DNA of 64,000 bases from Streptococcus sp. 29892 (GTDB lineage Bacteria; Bacillota; Bacilli; Lactobacillales; Streptococcaceae), in NCBI RefSeq assembly GCF_032594935.1, contig NZ_CP118734.1, positions 23,501-87,500 of the forward strand, given 5' to 3'. A program made the translations under genes and the position numbers. Below, piece by piece: positions 1 to 11,014 of the stretch (position 1 is its first letter; each line of letters opens with the position of its first letter). A model generated the notes under the pieces. It saw only the letters and a list, made by a program, of their open reading frames with translations, was not told the origin of the DNA and searched no databases.

Positions 1-636
1 ACTGCTGAAGATGAGAAAAACTCTTTGCTTGAACAAAAGGCAGCTGCTGAAGAGGCAGCACGTCAGGCAGCGGCACGTCAGGCAGAATATGAAGCGCAAC
101 AACGTGCCTTAGCAGCACAACAGGCTGCATCGGTTGCAGCACCAGTCGCTGCAACAGCACCAGTAGAAGCGGCAGTAGCTGAATCTACTGCAACTGTAGC
201 AGTTAGTGAACCTGTTGTTACACAAACTGTTTCTACTCCAGCTGTGTCATCTTCAACTGGTTCTGGTAATTCAGCAGCAGCGCGTAATGCGACTTTTGAT
301 GCTTCATCTTATCCAGTTGGTGAATGTACTTGGGGTGTTAAATCACAACTTTCATGGGTTGGTCCGTACTGGGGTGATGCGAAACATTGGTTGGCTTCAG
401 CAGCAGCAGAAGGTTTCCGTACGGGTTCAACTCCACAGGTTGGAGCAATTGCAGTATGGACTGGTGGATACTATGGTCACGTTGCGGTTGTTACTGCAGT
501 GGAATCTTCTACAAGTATCCAAGTTGTAGAATCTAACTATATGGGTCGTCGTTATATTGGCAACCACCGTGGTGGCTACTTCAATCCAACAACAACTTCA
601 GAGGGTGCTGTTTATTATATTTATCCTCCATATTAA
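1..636 (+). CDS. pcsB: PcsB-like peptidoglycan hydrolase, 5' end outside window
   Basis: Only the C-terminal part is present; the frame is open from base 1, so the gene starts upstream. The visible protein begins with the end of a charged, Ala/Gln-rich coiled coil, continues with an Ala/Thr/Val/Ser-rich linker of about 60 residues, and ends in a CHAP amidase domain. The CHAP catalytic Cys lies in GECTWG and the His in YYGHVAVV. In streptococci PcsB is a secreted septal hydrolase controlled by FtsEX that splits peptidoglycan at division. Position directly before prs is the usual streptococcal order. The family assignment is firm; the exact bond cut is not shown by sequence. Confidence 0.93.
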   Translation, partial: TAEDEKNSLLEQKAAAEEAARQAAARQAEYEAQQRALAAQQAASVAAPVAATAPVEAAVAESTATVAVSEPVVTQTVSTPAVSSSTGSGNSAAARNATFDASSYPVGECTWGVKSQLSWVGPYWGDAKHWLASAAAEGFRTGSTPQVGAIAVWTGGYYGHVAVVTAVESSTSIQVVESNYMGRRYIGNHRGGYFNPTTTSEGAVYYIYPPY

Positions 637-643
637 GAATTTT

Positions 644-676
644 AATAGAGCGTAGTAGAACTACGTTCTATTTTTG
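644..676 (+). terminator. Intrinsic terminator after pcsB
   Basis: A 13-bp stem (644-656 with 660-672, one G-U pair), a 3-nt loop AGA and a T-run. It isolates pcsB from prs. Confidence 0.9.
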
Positions 677-677
677 T

Positions 678-706
678 TTGAAAAATGAAAGAAAAAGCGT
701 TAGAAT
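678..706 (+). promoter_or_regulatory. prs promoter
   Basis: TTGAAA at 678-683 and TAGAAT at 701-706, separated by 17 bp, followed by a purine-rich ribosome binding site before the ATG at 737. Confidence 0.6.
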
Positions 707-736
707 AGTAAAGGTAGAAATAAAGAGGAGGCTGTC

Positions 737-1705
737 ATGGCGTTTACTGACTTAAAATTGTTCGCTCTTTCGTCAAATCAGAAGTTAGCTGAACAGGTGT
801 CGAAAAAAATAGGAATTCCTTTGGGGAAATCAAGTGTTCGTCAGTTTTCAGATGGTGAAATTCAAGTGAATATTGAAGAATCAATTCGTGGGACTCATGT
901 CTTCATTCTTCAATCAACAAGTTCACCTGTTAATGATAATTTAATGGAAATTTTGATTATGGTAGATGCCTTGAAACGTGCATCTGCTGAATCAGTAAAC
1001 GTAGTAATGCCTTATTATGGCTATGCACGTCAGGATCGGAAAGCTCGTGCTCGTGAGCCAATCACATCTAAATTAGTGGCAAATATGTTGCAGACTGCTG
1101 GTGTGAATCGTTTATTAACTATTGATCTTCATGCTGCTCAAATTCAAGGATTCTTTGATATTCCAGTGGATCATTTGATGGGGGCTCCGCTGATTGCTGA
1201 TTATTTTGAACGTCGTGGTATGGTTGGTGAGGGATATGTGGTTGTTTCACCAGACCACGGTGGTGTAACTCGTGCACGTAAATTGGCCCAATTTCTGAAA
1301 ACACCGATTGCGATTATTGATAAGCGTCGTAGTGTTGATAAGATGAATACATCTGAGGTTATGAATATTATCGGTGATATTAAGGGTAAGACTTGTATCT
1401 TGATTGATGATATGATTGATACTGCGGGGACTATTTGCCATGCGGCAGATGCTTTGGCTGAGGCTGGTGCGACAGCTGTCTATGCGTCTTGCACCCACCC
1501 TGTTTTATCTGGGCCAGCCATGGATAACATTAGCAAGTCTGCGATTGAGAAATTGGTTGTTTTGGACACTATCGAAATTCCTCAGGAGCGTTTGATTGAT
1601 AAGATTGAGCACATTTCAACTGCGGATTTGTTAGCAGATGCTATCATTCGTATCCATGAAAAACGCCCACTTTCGCCTTTATTTGAAACAAAGATTGTTA
1701 AATAG
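737..1705 (+). CDS. prs: Ribose-phosphate pyrophosphokinase
   Basis: Makes PRPP from ribose-5-phosphate and ATP in the cytoplasm, the precursor for purines, pyrimidines, histidine and tryptophan. The 322-residue length is typical of class I enzymes. Visible signatures are the flexible-loop region [16 protein letters not shown], the [12 protein letters not shown] segment and the PRPP-binding loop [12 protein letters not shown]. The ATG is preceded by GAGGAGG. It has its own promoter and terminator, so it is monocistronic although it lies just upstream of the purine cluster that uses its product. Streptococci usually have a second prs elsewhere; this is the copy next to pcsB. Confidence 0.97.
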   Translation: MAFTDLKLFALSSNQKLAEQVSKKIGIPLGKSSVRQFSDGEIQVNIEESIRGTHVFILQSTSSPVNDNLMEILIMVDALKRASAESVNVVMPYYGYARQDRKARAREPITSKLVANMLQTAGVNRLLTIDLHAAQIQGFFDIPVDHLMGAPLIADYFERRGMVGEGYVVVSPDHGGVTRARKLAQFLKTPIAIIDKRRSVDKMNTSEVMNIIGDIKGKTCILIDDMIDTAGTICHAADALAEAGATAVYASCTHPVLSGPAMDNISKSAIEKLVVLDTIEIPQERLIDKIEHISTADLLADAIIRIHEKRPLSPLFETKIVK

Positions 1706-1711
1706 CTGTTT

Positions 1712-1737
1712 GGGGAACCGAAAGGTTCTCCTTTTTT
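1712..1737 (+). terminator. Terminator after prs
   Basis: An 8-bp stem with GAAA tetraloop (1712-1719 / 1724-1731), then six T. The T-run abuts the next promoter. Confidence 0.9.
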
Positions 1738-1745
1738 GGTATAAT
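1737..1745 (+). promoter_or_regulatory. Extended -10 promoter for the aminotransferase–acpP operon
   Basis: TGGTATAAT immediately after the terminator T-run. No good -35 is needed or seen, as the -35 position is inside the terminator hairpin. Confidence 0.75.
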
Positions 1746-1774
1746 GTTCTTATATAATGATTAGGAGGTCTGTT

Positions 1775-2953
1775 ATGGATTTACGTCACCGTTTTAATAA
1801 GAATTTGAACCGAATTGAGGTTTCTATGATTCGTCAGTTTGATCAGTCAATTTCAGATGTACCTGGAATTTTAAAATTAACCCTGGGAGAGCCTGACTTT
1901 ACAACGCCAGACCATGTCAAAGAGGCAGCTAAGGCTGCTATCGATGCTAACTATAGCTATTATACTGGTATGGCAGGTCTTTTGGAGTTACGCCAAGCAG
2001 CGGCAGAATTTGTGGCTGAAAAATACAACTTGCACTACAATCCAGAAAATGAAATTCTCTCTACGATTGGTGCGACAGAGGCTTTATCAGCAAGTCTAGT
2101 TGCTATTTTGGAGCCTGGGGATACAGTTCTTTTACCTGCCCCTGCCTATCCTGGCTATGAGCCAATTGTCAATATGGTGGGAGCGGATGTAGTAGAAATT
2201 GATACAACAGCCAATGATTTCGTATTGACACCTGAGATGTTGGAAGAGGCCATTATTGCCCAGGGTGATAAGTTAAAAGCTGTCATTCTTAACTATCCTG
2301 CCAACCCAACGGGTGTGACCTATTCACGCGAGCAAATCCAGGCTTTTGCTGATATTATTCGTAAGTACCCTATTTTTGTCCTGTCGGATGAGGTCTATGC
2401 GGAGTTGACGTACACTGGTCAACCTCATACTTCGATTGCGGAGTTTTTACCAGAGCAGACTATTTTAATTCAGGGCTTGTCTAAGTCCCATGCCATGACA
2501 GGCTGGCGGATTGGCTTGATTATGAGTCAGGCTCCTATTGTCGCTCAAATCATCAAGAGCCATCAGTATCTGGTAACAGCAGCGTCTACAGCTATGCAGT
2601 ATGGTGCGGTTGAAGCCTTGAAAAACGGTAAGGATGATGCTCTTCCGATGCGGGAGGAGTACGTCAAGCGTAGGGATTACATCATCGATAAGATGACAGA
2701 CTTGGGCTTTGAGATTATTAAGCCAGACGGAGCCTTTTACATTTTTGCAAAAATCCCTGCGGGCTATAATCAAGATTCCTTTAGTTTCTTGCAGGACTTT
2801 GCGAGGAAGAAAGCGGTGGCCTTTATTCCAGGTGCGGCCTTTGGTCAATACGGGGAAGGCTATGTGCGGATTTCCTATGCAGCAAGTATGGAGAAAATTC
2901 AGACAGCTATGGCTCGTTTGAAGGACTATCTAGAAGAAAATGGAACGAATTGA
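1775..2953 (+). CDS. araT: Pyridoxal-phosphate aminotransferase, class I (aromatic/aspartate type)
   Basis: A 392-residue fold-type I aminotransferase. The PLP lysine is in the motif [14 protein letters not shown], and NYPANPTG and LSDEVYAEL are also family signatures. Substrate preference cannot be read from sequence; the streptococcal orthologue at this locus is usually called aromatic amino acid aminotransferase. The ATG at 1775 is chosen because AGGAGG at 1763-1768 is correctly spaced from it; an earlier in-frame ATG at 1757 would put that site inside the gene. Its last 14 nt overlap recO, indicating translational coupling in one operon with recO, plsX and acpP. Confidence 0.9.
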   Translation: MDLRHRFNKNLNRIEVSMIRQFDQSISDVPGILKLTLGEPDFTTPDHVKEAAKAAIDANYSYYTGMAGLLELRQAAAEFVAEKYNLHYNPENEILSTIGATEALSASLVAILEPGDTVLLPAPAYPGYEPIVNMVGADVVEIDTTANDFVLTPEMLEEAIIAQGDKLKAVILNYPANPTGVTYSREQIQAFADIIRKYPIFVLSDEVYAELTYTGQPHTSIAEFLPEQTILIQGLSKSHAMTGWRIGLIMSQAPIVAQIIKSHQYLVTAASTAMQYGAVEALKNGKDDALPMREEYVKRRDYIIDKMTDLGFEIIKPDGAFYIFAKIPAGYNQDSFSFLQDFARKKAVAFIPGAAFGQYGEGYVRISYAASMEKIQTAMARLKDYLEENGTN

Positions 2954-3722
2954 AACTAGAGGCTTAGTCCTTTACAATCGCAACTTTCGGGAAGATGATA
3001 AGCTGGTCAAGATTTTTACGGAGAAGGCTGGCAAGCGGATGTTTTTCGTGAAACATGCTTCTAAGTCTAAGCTGGTTGCTGCTATCCAACCCTTGACCTA
3101 TGCCGATTTTATCGTTAAAATCAATGATGATGGTCTGTCTTATATCGAAGATTTTCATCAGGTCCAGCCTTTTAAAGCCATCAACGGCGATATTTTTAAG
3201 CTCAGTTATGCGACCTATATTTTGGCTTTGGCAGATGCGTCCCTGCAGGACAAGGTCTATGACCCAGCTCTCTTTGCTTTTTTGGTCAAGACCTTGGACT
3301 TGATGGAAACGGGCTTGGACTATGAAATTTTGACAAATATTTTTGAAATTCAGATCTTGGGTCGATTTGGGATCAGTCTGAATTTTCACGAGTGTGCTTT
3401 TTGTCATCGGGTAGGTCAGCCTTTTGACTATTCCTACAAGTACAGCGGGGTCTTATGTCCGCAACACTATCAACAAGATGAGCGACGGGCTTATCTGGAT
3501 CCCAATGTTCCTTATCTACTTGATCAATTTCAAGCCATTTCCTTTGATGAACTAGAAACCATTTCCATCAAGCCTGAGATGAAGCGAAAATTACGGCTTT
3601 TTATTGACCAGCTGTACGAGGAATATGTGGGGATTCACTTGAAATCCAAGAAATTTATAGATGATTTGTCTTCTTGGGGGCAGATTATGAAACCAAGAAC
3701 AGAAAATGAGGAAACAGAATGA
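2940..3722 (+). CDS. recO: DNA repair protein RecO
   Basis: 260 residues with N-terminal OB-fold start ([20 protein letters not shown]) and a helical C-terminal part. A cysteine cluster (CAFC, then C-PQH about 25 residues later) resembles the RecO zinc site. RecO works with RecF and RecR to load RecA on single-stranded DNA coated with SSB, in gap repair and during transformation. The start overlaps the aminotransferase gene and the stop overlaps plsX by 4 nt (ATGA). Confidence 0.95.
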   Translation: MERIETRGLVLYNRNFREDDKLVKIFTEKAGKRMFFVKHASKSKLVAAIQPLTYADFIVKINDDGLSYIEDFHQVQPFKAINGDIFKLSYATYILALADASLQDKVYDPALFAFLVKTLDLMETGLDYEILTNIFEIQILGRFGISLNFHECAFCHRVGQPFDYSYKYSGVLCPQHYQQDERRAYLDPNVPYLLDQFQAISFDELETISIKPEMKRKLRLFIDQLYEEYVGIHLKSKKFIDDLSSWGQIMKPRTENEETE

Positions 3723-4726
3723 AACGTATTGCAGTAGATGCTATGGGTGGGGACCACGCCCCTCAGGCAGTGGTAGAAGGTGTCAATCAGGCCTTATCTA
3801 CCTTTCCAGACATTGAAATTCAGCTTTATGGTGATGAGGCTAAAATCAAGCAGTATTTGACAGCGACAGAGCGTGTCAGAATCGTCCATACGACGGAGAA
3901 AATCAATTCAGATGATGAGCCTGTCAAGGCGATTCGTCGGAAGAAAGAGGCTTCTATGGTTTTAGCGACCAAGGCTGTCAAGGATGGTCAGGCAGATGCG
4001 GTCTTATCAGCTGGAAATACAGGGGCTCTTTTGGCGGCAGGCGTCTTTGTGGTTGGACGGATCAAACACATTGACCGTCCAGGTCTTATGTCAACTCTTC
4101 CTACTATGGATGGTAAGGGATTTGATATGATGGACCTGGGGGCAAATGCTGAAAATACAGCCCATCACCTCTATCAGTATGGTATCCTTGGCTCATTTTA
4201 CGCGGAGCACGTGCGTGGTGTCAAACAACCTCGTGTGGGACTTTTGAACAACGGTACGGAAGATACCAAGGGCACGCCAGTTCACCAAGAAGCCTATAAA
4301 CTCTTGGCGGAAGACAAGTCGATTAACTTTATCGGAAATGTGGAGGCGCGTGAGTTGCTCAACAGTGTGGCGGATGTGGTTGTGACGGATGGTTTCACGG
4401 GAAACGCTGTGCTGAAAACCATTGAGGGAACGGCAAAATCTATCGTCGGTCAGTTGACAGGCTCTATCAAAAATGGTGGTCTGCGTGCCAAATTGGGTGG
4501 TCTTTTGGTCAAGCCAACCTTGAAAAAAGCACTTGGGGCTATGGACTACAAGAAGGCTGGCGGTGCTGTCTTGCTTGGTTTGAAAGCTCCAGTTATCAAG
4601 GCTCACGGGTCCAGCGATGCCCAGTCGATTTTCTATACCATCAAGCAGACGCGTTCGATTTTGGAGGCTGGTATTGTTGAAAAATCAGTGGCGAAATTTT
4701 CAGTAGTGGAGGATAGTAATGACTAG
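3719..4726 (+). CDS. plsX: Phosphate acyltransferase PlsX
   Basis: 335 residues beginning [20 protein letters not shown], the PlsX signature. The peripheral membrane enzyme converts acyl-ACP and phosphate to acyl-phosphate for PlsY in phospholipid synthesis. GALLAAG and MMDLGANAE are conserved family blocks. It overlaps recO by 4 nt and the following acyl carrier protein gene by 8 nt, so enzyme and carrier are co-translated. Confidence 0.96.
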   Translation: MKRIAVDAMGGDHAPQAVVEGVNQALSTFPDIEIQLYGDEAKIKQYLTATERVRIVHTTEKINSDDEPVKAIRRKKEASMVLATKAVKDGQADAVLSAGNTGALLAAGVFVVGRIKHIDRPGLMSTLPTMDGKGFDMMDLGANAENTAHHLYQYGILGSFYAEHVRGVKQPRVGLLNNGTEDTKGTPVHQEAYKLLAEDKSINFIGNVEARELLNSVADVVVTDGFTGNAVLKTIEGTAKSIVGQLTGSIKNGGLRAKLGGLLVKPTLKKALGAMDYKKAGGAVLLGLKAPVIKAHGSSDAQSIFYTIKQTRSILEAGIVEKSVAKFSVVEDSND

Positions 4727-4967
4727 AGAGCAGGTCTATCAGCGGGTTGTTGCCATTATCCAAGAGGAGAAGGGTGATGATTTTCAAGTACAAGCAGAAT
4801 CTTCTTTAGCAGAGAATATAGCTGCGGATTCAGTGGAAATTATGGAATTCGTATTGACCTTGGAAGACGAGTTTGGTGTCGATGTTCCTGATGCGGCCAT
4901 TGAGCGCTTTGAAACATTAGCAGATATTGTGGATTTTGTTTATGAAGAATTACAGAAACGTTCGTAG
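4719..4967 (+). CDS. acpP: Acyl carrier protein
   Basis: 82 acidic residues with Ser38 in ADSVEIMEF, the 4'-phosphopantetheine attachment site (canonical DSL is DSV here). This is the plsX-linked carrier rather than the copy in the streptococcal fab cluster, so it may serve PlsX and fatty acid uptake more than synthesis; that is inference. The stop codon lies inside the operon terminator. Confidence 0.93.
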   Translation: MTREQVYQRVVAIIQEEKGDDFQVQAESSLAENIAADSVEIMEFVLTLEDEFGVDVPDAAIERFETLADIVDFVYEELQKRS

Positions 4968-4992
4968 TTTACGGGCGTTTTTCTTTGTTTTT
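4956..4992 (+). terminator. Terminator overlapping acpP stop
   Basis: A 10-bp stem with two G-U pairs (4956-4965 / 4971-4980), loop AGTTT, and a long T-rich tail. The left arm encodes the last codons and part of the stop codon of acpP. Confidence 0.8.
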
Positions 4993-5020
4993 AGTTGAAA
5001 GACCGTAAAATTCTTGTATA

Positions 5021-5081
5021 GGCGAATGTTGTGTGTTAGAATAAACGAAAAGACTAGAATATTTTATGAAAGGCGAACATT
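5021..5081 (+). promoter_or_regulatory. Candidate PurR boxes upstream of purC
   Basis: GGCGAATGTT at 5021 and AAAGGCGAACATT at 5069-5081 resemble the streptococcal/lactococcal PurBox (AWWWCCGAACWWT); the second matches 11 of 13. A possible -10 TAGAAT is at 5037-5042. The second box overlaps the purC ribosome binding site, which is unusual, so the assignment is tentative. Confidence 0.4.
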
Positions 5082-5084
5082 TTA

Positions 5085-5792
5085 ATGAAAACAGACCTTC
5101 TCTATTCAGGAAAAGCCAAAGATATCTACGCTACAGTTGATAGTGACCAGATTGTTGCAGTTTACAAGGACCAGGCAACGGCTTTTAATGGTGGCAAGAA
5201 AGAACAGATTGTGGGCAAGGGCCGACTGAATAATCTAATTTCTTCGCTTATTTTTGAAAAGTTGAATGCTGCAGGTGTTAAGACACATTTTATCAAGCGT
5301 TTGTCGGATACAGAGCAGTTGAATAGGAAAGTAGAAATTATTCCGCTGGAGGTTGTTTTGCGAAATGTGACCGCTGGTTCTTTCTCAAAACGTTTTGGAG
5401 TAGAAGAAGGAATTGCATTAGTTACTCCAATCGTGGAATTTTACTATAAAAAAGATGAGTTGGACGATCCTTTTATCAACGACGAACATATTGCTTTTCT
5501 TAATCTAGCTAGTTCAGAAGAAATTGCCTATATCAAGGAAGAAACAAGACGAATCAATGGGTTCTTGAAGGACTTGTTTGCTCAGCTTGGGTTGACTTTG
5601 GTGGATTTCAAGCTAGAATTTGGGATTGACTCGTCTGGTCAGATATTATTGGCGGATGAGTTTTCTCCGGATAATTGTCGTCTATGGGATGCGGATGGCA
5701 ACCATCTGGACAAGGATGTTTTCCGTCGGGGGCTCGGGGAGTTGACCGATGTTTACGAGGTCGTATTGGCAAAGTTACAAGAAGTGAAGTAA
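5085..5792 (+). CDS. purC: SAICAR synthetase
   Basis: Phosphoribosylaminoimidazole-succinocarboxamide synthase, 235 residues. It joins aspartate to CAIR using ATP, a late step on the way to AICAR. The opening [13 protein letters not shown], the block [21 protein letters not shown] and the [13 protein letters not shown] segment are family signatures. First gene of the purine run; purL follows after about 12 nt. Confidence 0.97.
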   Translation: MKTDLLYSGKAKDIYATVDSDQIVAVYKDQATAFNGGKKEQIVGKGRLNNLISSLIFEKLNAAGVKTHFIKRLSDTEQLNRKVEIIPLEVVLRNVTAGSFSKRFGVEEGIALVTPIVEFYYKKDELDDPFINDEHIAFLNLASSEEIAYIKEETRRINGFLKDLFAQLGLTLVDFKLEFGIDSSGQILLADEFSPDNCRLWDADGNHLDKDVFRRGLGELTDVYEVVLAKLQEVK

Positions 5793-5804
5793 GGATTGGA
5801 AAAA

Positions 5805-8800
5805 ATGGCGAAGCGAATTTTTGTTGAGAAGAAGGCGGATTTTCAGATTAAGGCGGAGGCTCTTCGTAAGGAGTTGACCCATAATTTGCAGTTGACAAGC
5901 CTGTCAAGTTTGCGGTTAGTGCAGGTTTACGATGTTTTCAATCTTGAGGAGGACTTGTTAGAGCAGGCCATCAAGCACATCTTTACTGAGCAGGTGACGG
6001 ACAAGGTCTTGTCGGAAGCGGAACTGGGCTTGGAAGACGCGGTTTATTTTGCTATTGAGGCTTTGCCTGGTCAGTTTGACCAGCGGGCTGCAAGCAGTCA
6101 GGAGGCCCTTCTCTTGTTGGGCAGTCGCCAGGAGGTGCGTGTCAATACAGGGCAACTTTACATCTTGAACGGTGATGTGCAGGAAGAAGAGTTGGCTGCT
6201 ATCAAGAATTATTTGCTCAATCCTGTGGATTCGCGTTTCAAGGATTTGAATGCTCCTTTGGTGGCTCAGGAGTTTTCGGTGTCGGATGCTACTATTCCGA
6301 CCCTAGACTTTTTTGCTAGCTACGGAGCGGATGATTTTGCAGCTTACAAGCGTGAGGCTGGCTTGGCTATGGAAGTGGAAGACTTGCTCTTCATTCAGGA
6401 CTATTTCAAGTCAATCGGTCGTGTGCCAACTGAGACAGAACTCAAGGTCTTGGATACTTACTGGAGTGACCACTGCCGTCATACGACATTTGAAACGGAA
6501 CTCAAGTCTATTGACTTTTCAGCTTCAAAATTCCACAAGCAATTGCAGGCGACTTATGACAAGTACCTGGCTATGCGAACTGAGTTGGGTCGGACAGACA
6601 AGCCACAGACATTGATGGATATGGCAACCATTTTTGGTCGCTATGAGAGAGCAAATGGTCGTCTGGATGACATGGAAGTGTCAGATGAAATCAATGCCTG
6701 CTCGGTGGAAATTGAAGTGGATGTGGATGGCGTAAAAGAGCCATGGCTCCTTATGTTCAAGAATGAAACCCATAACCACCCAACAGAAATCGAGCCTTTT
6801 GGTGGTGCCGCAACCTGTATTGGTGGTGCCATTCGCGATCCCTTGTCAGGTCGTTCTTATGTTTATCAGGCTTTGCGGATTTCAGGTGCGGGCGATATTA
6901 CCCAGCCACTGACTGCTACTCGCCCAGGGAAATTGCCACAGCAAATCATTTCAAAAACAGCGGCACATGGCTATTCTTCTTATGGAAATCAAATCGGTCT
7001 TGCGACCACCTATGTGCGTGAGTATTTCCACCCAGGCTTTATCGCTAAACGGATGGAACTTGGTGCCGTGGTCGGTGCCGCTCCAAAGGAAAATGTGGTC
7101 CGTGAAAAACCAGTCGCAGGCGATGTAGTCATTCTACTCGGTGGCAAAACAGGCCGTGACGGTATCGGTGGAGCAACAGGCTCGTCCAAGGTGCAGACGG
7201 TTAAGTCTGTGGAAACGGCTGGTGCGGAAGTCCAAAAAGGAAATGCCATTGAAGAACGTAAAATCCAACGTTTGTTCCGAAATGGTGACGTTACACGCCT
7301 TATCAAAAAATCCAATGACTTCGGTGCAGGCGGTGTCTGCGTAGCTATTGGAGAACTGGCAGACGGTTTGGAAATTGACTTGGACAAGGTACCGCTCAAG
7401 TATGCAGGTCTGAATGGAACGGAAATTGCCATTTCTGAATCACAGGAGCGGATGAGTGTCGTTGTCCGTCCAGAAGACGTAGACGCCTTTATCGCAGCCT
7501 GCCGTCAGGAAAATATCCATGCGGTTGTTGTAGCCAAAGTCACTGAAAAACCAAATCTCGTTATGACTTGGAATGGTCAAACCATAGTCGATTTGGAACG
7601 TTCCTTCCTTGATACCAACGGTGTGCGCGTGGTAGTGGATGCTAAAGTGATTGACAGCACTGTCAATTTACCAGAAATGCGTAAAACATCTGCTGAAAGC
7701 CTACAAGAAGACTTGAAAGAACTTTTGTCAGACCTCAACCATACTAGCCAAAAAGGTTTGCAGACGATTTTTGACTCATCAGTTGGTCGCTCAACTGTCA
7801 ACCACCCACTCGGAGGTCGTCACCAGCTGACACCGACCGAAAGTTCGGTGCAAAAGTTGCCTGTCCAGCACGGTGTGACGACGACGGCTTCTGTTATGGC
7901 CCAGGGCTACCATCCTTACCTAGCAGACTGGTCACCTTACCACGGAGCAGCCTATGCGGTCATTGAAGCGACTGCTCGCTTGGTGGCAACAGGTGCTAAC
8001 TGGTCCAAGGCTCGCTTCTCTTATCAGGAGTATTTCCAGCGCATGGACAAGCAAGCAGAGCGTTTTGGTCAGCCAGTAGCAGCCTTGCTTGGCTCTATCG
8101 AGGCTCAGATCCAGCTTGGATTGCCGTCTATTGGTGGCAAGGATTCCATGTCTGGTACCTTTGAGGACTTGACTGTTCCGCCGACCCTGGTTGCCTTTGG
8201 CGTGACAACGGCAGACAGCCGTAAGGTCCTCTCGCCTGAGTTCAAGGCAGCTGGCGAGCACATTTATTACTTACCAGGTCAGATTTTGTCAGAAGACATT
8301 GATTTTGCCTTGATGAAGTCTAATTTTGAGACTTTTGAAAAATGGCAGAGCGATTATGTGTTTACGGCTGCTAGCGCAGTCAAGTATGGTGGTGTTCTAG
8401 AAAGTCTAGCCCTCATGTCCTTTGGTAACCAAATCGGTGCAGAAGTTGAGTTAGCGGAGCTTGAAATTAGTCTAACAGGTCAGCTAGGTGGCTTTGTCTT
8501 CACATCGAAAGAAGTCATTCCAGATGCGGTGAAAATCGGTCAAACGACAACGGACTTTACACTGGTTGTCAATGGTGGCAACCTTGCTGGACAGGACTTG
8601 CAAGCTGCCTTTGAAGGCAAACTAGAAGAAGTTTACCCAACAGAATTTGAACAGGCGACAGAGTTGCAGGATGTTCCAGCAGTCACAGGTTCAGCGGTTA
8701 TTCAAGCCAAGGAAAGAGTTGAAGTACCTGTAGTTTACATTCCAGTCTTCCCAGGTACCAACTCAGAATACGACTCAGCCAAGGCCTTCGAACAGGCTGG

Positions 8801-9524
8801 TGCCAAGGTTAATCTGGTGCCATTTGTGACCTTAGATGCAGAGAGCATTGAAAACTCGGTTGACACCATGGTTGCCAACATTGCCAAGGCTAATATTCTA
8901 TTCTTTGCAGGTGGATTCTCCGCTGCGGATGAGCCAGACGGGTCTGCTAAGTTTATCGTGACTATCTTACGAAACGCCAAGGTCCGCTCTGCTATTGACA
9001 AATTTATCGAAAAAGGTGGCCTCATCATCGGTATCTGTAATGGTTTCCAGGCCCTTGTCAAATCAGGCTTGCTGCCGTATGGTAACTTTGAGGAGGCTGG
9101 TGAAAACAGTCCGACACTTTTCTACAACGATGCCAACCAGCACGTTGCAAAAATGGTGGAAACGCGGATTGCCAATGTCAACTCACCGTGGTTGGCAGGT
9201 GTTCAGGTCGGTGATATTCATGCTATCCCAGTTTCTCACGGGGAAGGAAAATTTGTAGTGACGGACGAAGAATTCGCTGTCTTGCGGGATAATGGGCAGA
9301 TTTTCAGCCAATACGTTGATTTTGCAGGTCAGCCAAGCATGGATTCTAAGTACAATCCAAATGGATCCAGCCATGCTATTGAAGGAATCACTAGCCGAAA
9401 TGGTCAGATTATCGGGAAAATGGGACACTCGGAGCGTTACGAGGACGGTCTTTTCCAAAACATTCCAGGTAAGAAAGACCAAGGGCTCTTTGTTTCAGCG
9501 GTTCGCTATTTTACAGGAAAATAA
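5805..9524 (+). CDS. purL: FGAM synthase, large single-chain form
   Basis: Phosphoribosylformylglycinamidine synthase of 1239 residues. It combines the synthetase and the glutamine amidotransferase in one chain, unlike the split PurS/PurL/PurQ of Bacillus; this large form is normal in streptococci. The glutaminase domain is C-terminal, with nucleophile Cys in IGICNGFQAL and a later SHGEGKF carrying His and Glu. FKNETHNHPTEIEPFGGA is the synthetase signature. The ATG at 5805 is preferred to a TTG at 5796 because AAGGA at 5791-5795 spaces correctly to it. Confidence 0.96.
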   Translation: MAKRIFVEKKADFQIKAEALRKELTHNLQLTSLSSLRLVQVYDVFNLEEDLLEQAIKHIFTEQVTDKVLSEAELGLEDAVYFAIEALPGQFDQRAASSQEALLLLGSRQEVRVNTGQLYILNGDVQEEELAAIKNYLLNPVDSRFKDLNAPLVAQEFSVSDATIPTLDFFASYGADDFAAYKREAGLAMEVEDLLFIQDYFKSIGRVPTETELKVLDTYWSDHCRHTTFETELKSIDFSASKFHKQLQATYDKYLAMRTELGRTDKPQTLMDMATIFGRYERANGRLDDMEVSDEINACSVEIEVDVDGVKEPWLLMFKNETHNHPTEIEPFGGAATCIGGAIRDPLSGRSYVYQALRISGAGDITQPLTATRPGKLPQQIISKTAAHGYSSYGNQIGLATTYVREYFHPGFIAKRMELGAVVGAAPKENVVREKPVAGDVVILLGGKTGRDGIGGATGSSKVQTVKSVETAGAEVQKGNAIEERKIQRLFRNGDVTRLIKKSNDFGAGGVCVAIGELADGLEIDLDKVPLKYAGLNGTEIAISESQERMSVVVRPEDVDAFIAACRQENIHAVVVAKVTEKPNLVMTWNGQTIVDLERSFLDTNGVRVVVDAKVIDSTVNLPEMRKTSAESLQEDLKELLSDLNHTSQKGLQTIFDSSVGRSTVNHPLGGRHQLTPTESSVQKLPVQHGVTTTASVMAQGYHPYLADWSPYHGAAYAVIEATARLVATGANWSKARFSYQEYFQRMDKQAERFGQPVAALLGSIEAQIQLGLPSIGGKDSMSGTFEDLTVPPTLVAFGVTTADSRKVLSPEFKAAGEHIYYLPGQILSEDIDFALMKSNFETFEKWQSDYVFTAASAVKYGGVLESLALMSFGNQIGAEVELAELEISLTGQLGGFVFTSKEVIPDAVKIGQTTTDFTLVVNGGNLAGQDLQAAFEGKLEEVYPTEFEQATELQDVPAVTGSAVIQAKERVEVPVVYIPVFPGTNSEYDSAKAFEQAGAKVNLVPFVTLDAESIENSVDTMVANIAKANILFFAGGFSAADEPDGSAKFIVTILRNAKVRSAIDKFIEKGGLIIGICNGFQALVKSGLLPYGNFEEAGENSPTLFYNDANQHVAKMVETRIANVNSPWLAGVQVGDIHAIPVSHGEGKFVVTDEEFAVLRDNGQIFSQYVDFAGQPSMDSKYNPNGSSHAIEGITSRNGQIIGKMGHSERYEDGLFQNIPGKKDQGLFVSAVRYFTGK

Positions 9525-9526
9525 AT

Positions 9527-10981
9527 ATGACATACGAAGTTAAATCACTCAATGAAGAATGCGGTGTTTTCGGCATTTGGGGACATCCGCAGGCTGCTCA
9601 GGTGACCTATTTTGGTCTGCATAGCTTGCAGCACCGAGGACAAGAAGGAGCAGGGATTTTGGCCAATGATGGTGGGCATTTACGTCGCCATCGCGGAACA
9701 GGCCTGATTGCAGAAGTCTTTAAAAATCCAGCAGATTTAGAAGCCTTGACAGGAACGGCTGCCATTGGTCATGTCCGCTATGCGACTTCTGGCTCTGCTT
9801 CAATCAATAATATCCAGCCCTTCCTCTTTGACTTTGCAGATATGCAGATGGGTTTGGCTCATAATGGGAACTTAACCAACGCGGTCAGCTTGAAGGCTGA
9901 GTTGGAAAAGAACGGTTCAATCTTTTCTAGTTCCTCAGACACAGAGATTTTGATGCACTTGATTCGCCGCAGTCACAATCCAGACTTTATGGGCAAAATC
10001 AAGGAAGCCCTCAATACTGTTAAAGGTGGCTTTGCTTACCTGATTATGTTGGAAGACAAATTGGTTGCTGCCTTGGACCCTAACGGTTTCCGTCCACTTT
10101 CAATTGGAAAGATGAAAAATGGTGCCTGGGTTGTTGCTAGTGAAACCTGTGCCTTTGAAGTAGTAGGTGCTGAGTGGGTGCGAGATGTCTTACCTGGAGA
10201 GCTAGTCATTATTGATGATAATGGCGTTCACTATGACCGTTATACGACCGACACTCAGCTAGCAGTTTGTTCTATGGAGTATGTCTATTTTGCCCGACCG
10301 GACTCGGTTATTCACGGGGTCAATGTCCACACGGCTCGTAAAAATATGGGTCGTCGTTTGGCCCGGGAATTTCAACATGAAGCGGATATCGTGGTTGGTG
10401 TGCCAAACTCCTCCCTATCTGCGGCTATGGGATTTGCAGAAGAATCTGGTTTGCCAAATGAAATGGGTCTAATCAAAAACCAATATACCCAACGGACTTT
10501 TATTCAACCGACCCAGGAATTACGGGAGCAGGGTGTGCGCATGAAGTTGTCAGCTGTTTCAAGCGTTGTCAAAGGCAAGCGCGTGGTCATGATTGATGAC
10601 TCCATTGTTCGTGGTACAACTAGCCGTCGCATTGTCCAGCTTCTCCGTGATGCTGGGGCAAAAGAAGTTCATGTGGCTATCGGCAGCCCAGAACTCAAGT
10701 ACCCATGTTTCTATGGTATCGATATCCAGACCCGTCGGGAGCTGATTTCAGCCAACCACACCGTTGATGAAGTCTGTGAGATTATTGGGGCAGACAGTCT
10801 GACCTACCTTTCTCTTGAAGGGATGATTGAGGCCATTGGCATCAACACAGATGCACCTAAAGGTGGGCTTTGTGTGGCCTATTTTGATGGAGAATTTCCA
10901 ACGCCTCTCTATGACTATGAGGAAGAATACCTCCGTAGCCTAGAAGAGAAAACGAGTTTCTACATTGAAAATGTCAAGTAA
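9527..10981 (+). CDS. purF: Amidophosphoribosyltransferase
   Basis: First committed enzyme of purine synthesis: PRPP plus glutamine to phosphoribosylamine. 484 residues. Cys12 follows an 11-residue leader, as in Gram-positive PurF where the propeptide is removed to expose the catalytic Cys. The PRPP loop is VVMIDDSIVRGTTSRR. The gene starts 2 nt after the purL stop. The protein is allosterically inhibited by purine nucleotides in this family. Confidence 0.97.
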   Translation: MTYEVKSLNEECGVFGIWGHPQAAQVTYFGLHSLQHRGQEGAGILANDGGHLRRHRGTGLIAEVFKNPADLEALTGTAAIGHVRYATSGSASINNIQPFLFDFADMQMGLAHNGNLTNAVSLKAELEKNGSIFSSSSDTEILMHLIRRSHNPDFMGKIKEALNTVKGGFAYLIMLEDKLVAALDPNGFRPLSIGKMKNGAWVVASETCAFEVVGAEWVRDVLPGELVIIDDNGVHYDRYTTDTQLAVCSMEYVYFARPDSVIHGVNVHTARKNMGRRLAREFQHEADIVVGVPNSSLSAAMGFAEESGLPNEMGLIKNQYTQRTFIQPTQELREQGVRMKLSAVSSVVKGKRVVMIDDSIVRGTTSRRIVQLLRDAGAKEVHVAIGSPELKYPCFYGIDIQTRRELISANHTVDEVCEIIGADSLTYLSLEGMIEAIGINTDAPKGGLCVAYFDGEFPTPLYDYEEEYLRSLEEKTSFYIENVK

Positions 10982-11014
10982 ATTATGTAACATTTCACGA
11001 AGAAAGGACCCAAG

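Noticed and set aside
206..529. 107-codon ORF in another frame of pcsB
   Set aside because: Leucine-rich out-of-frame shadow of the repetitive pcsB linker.
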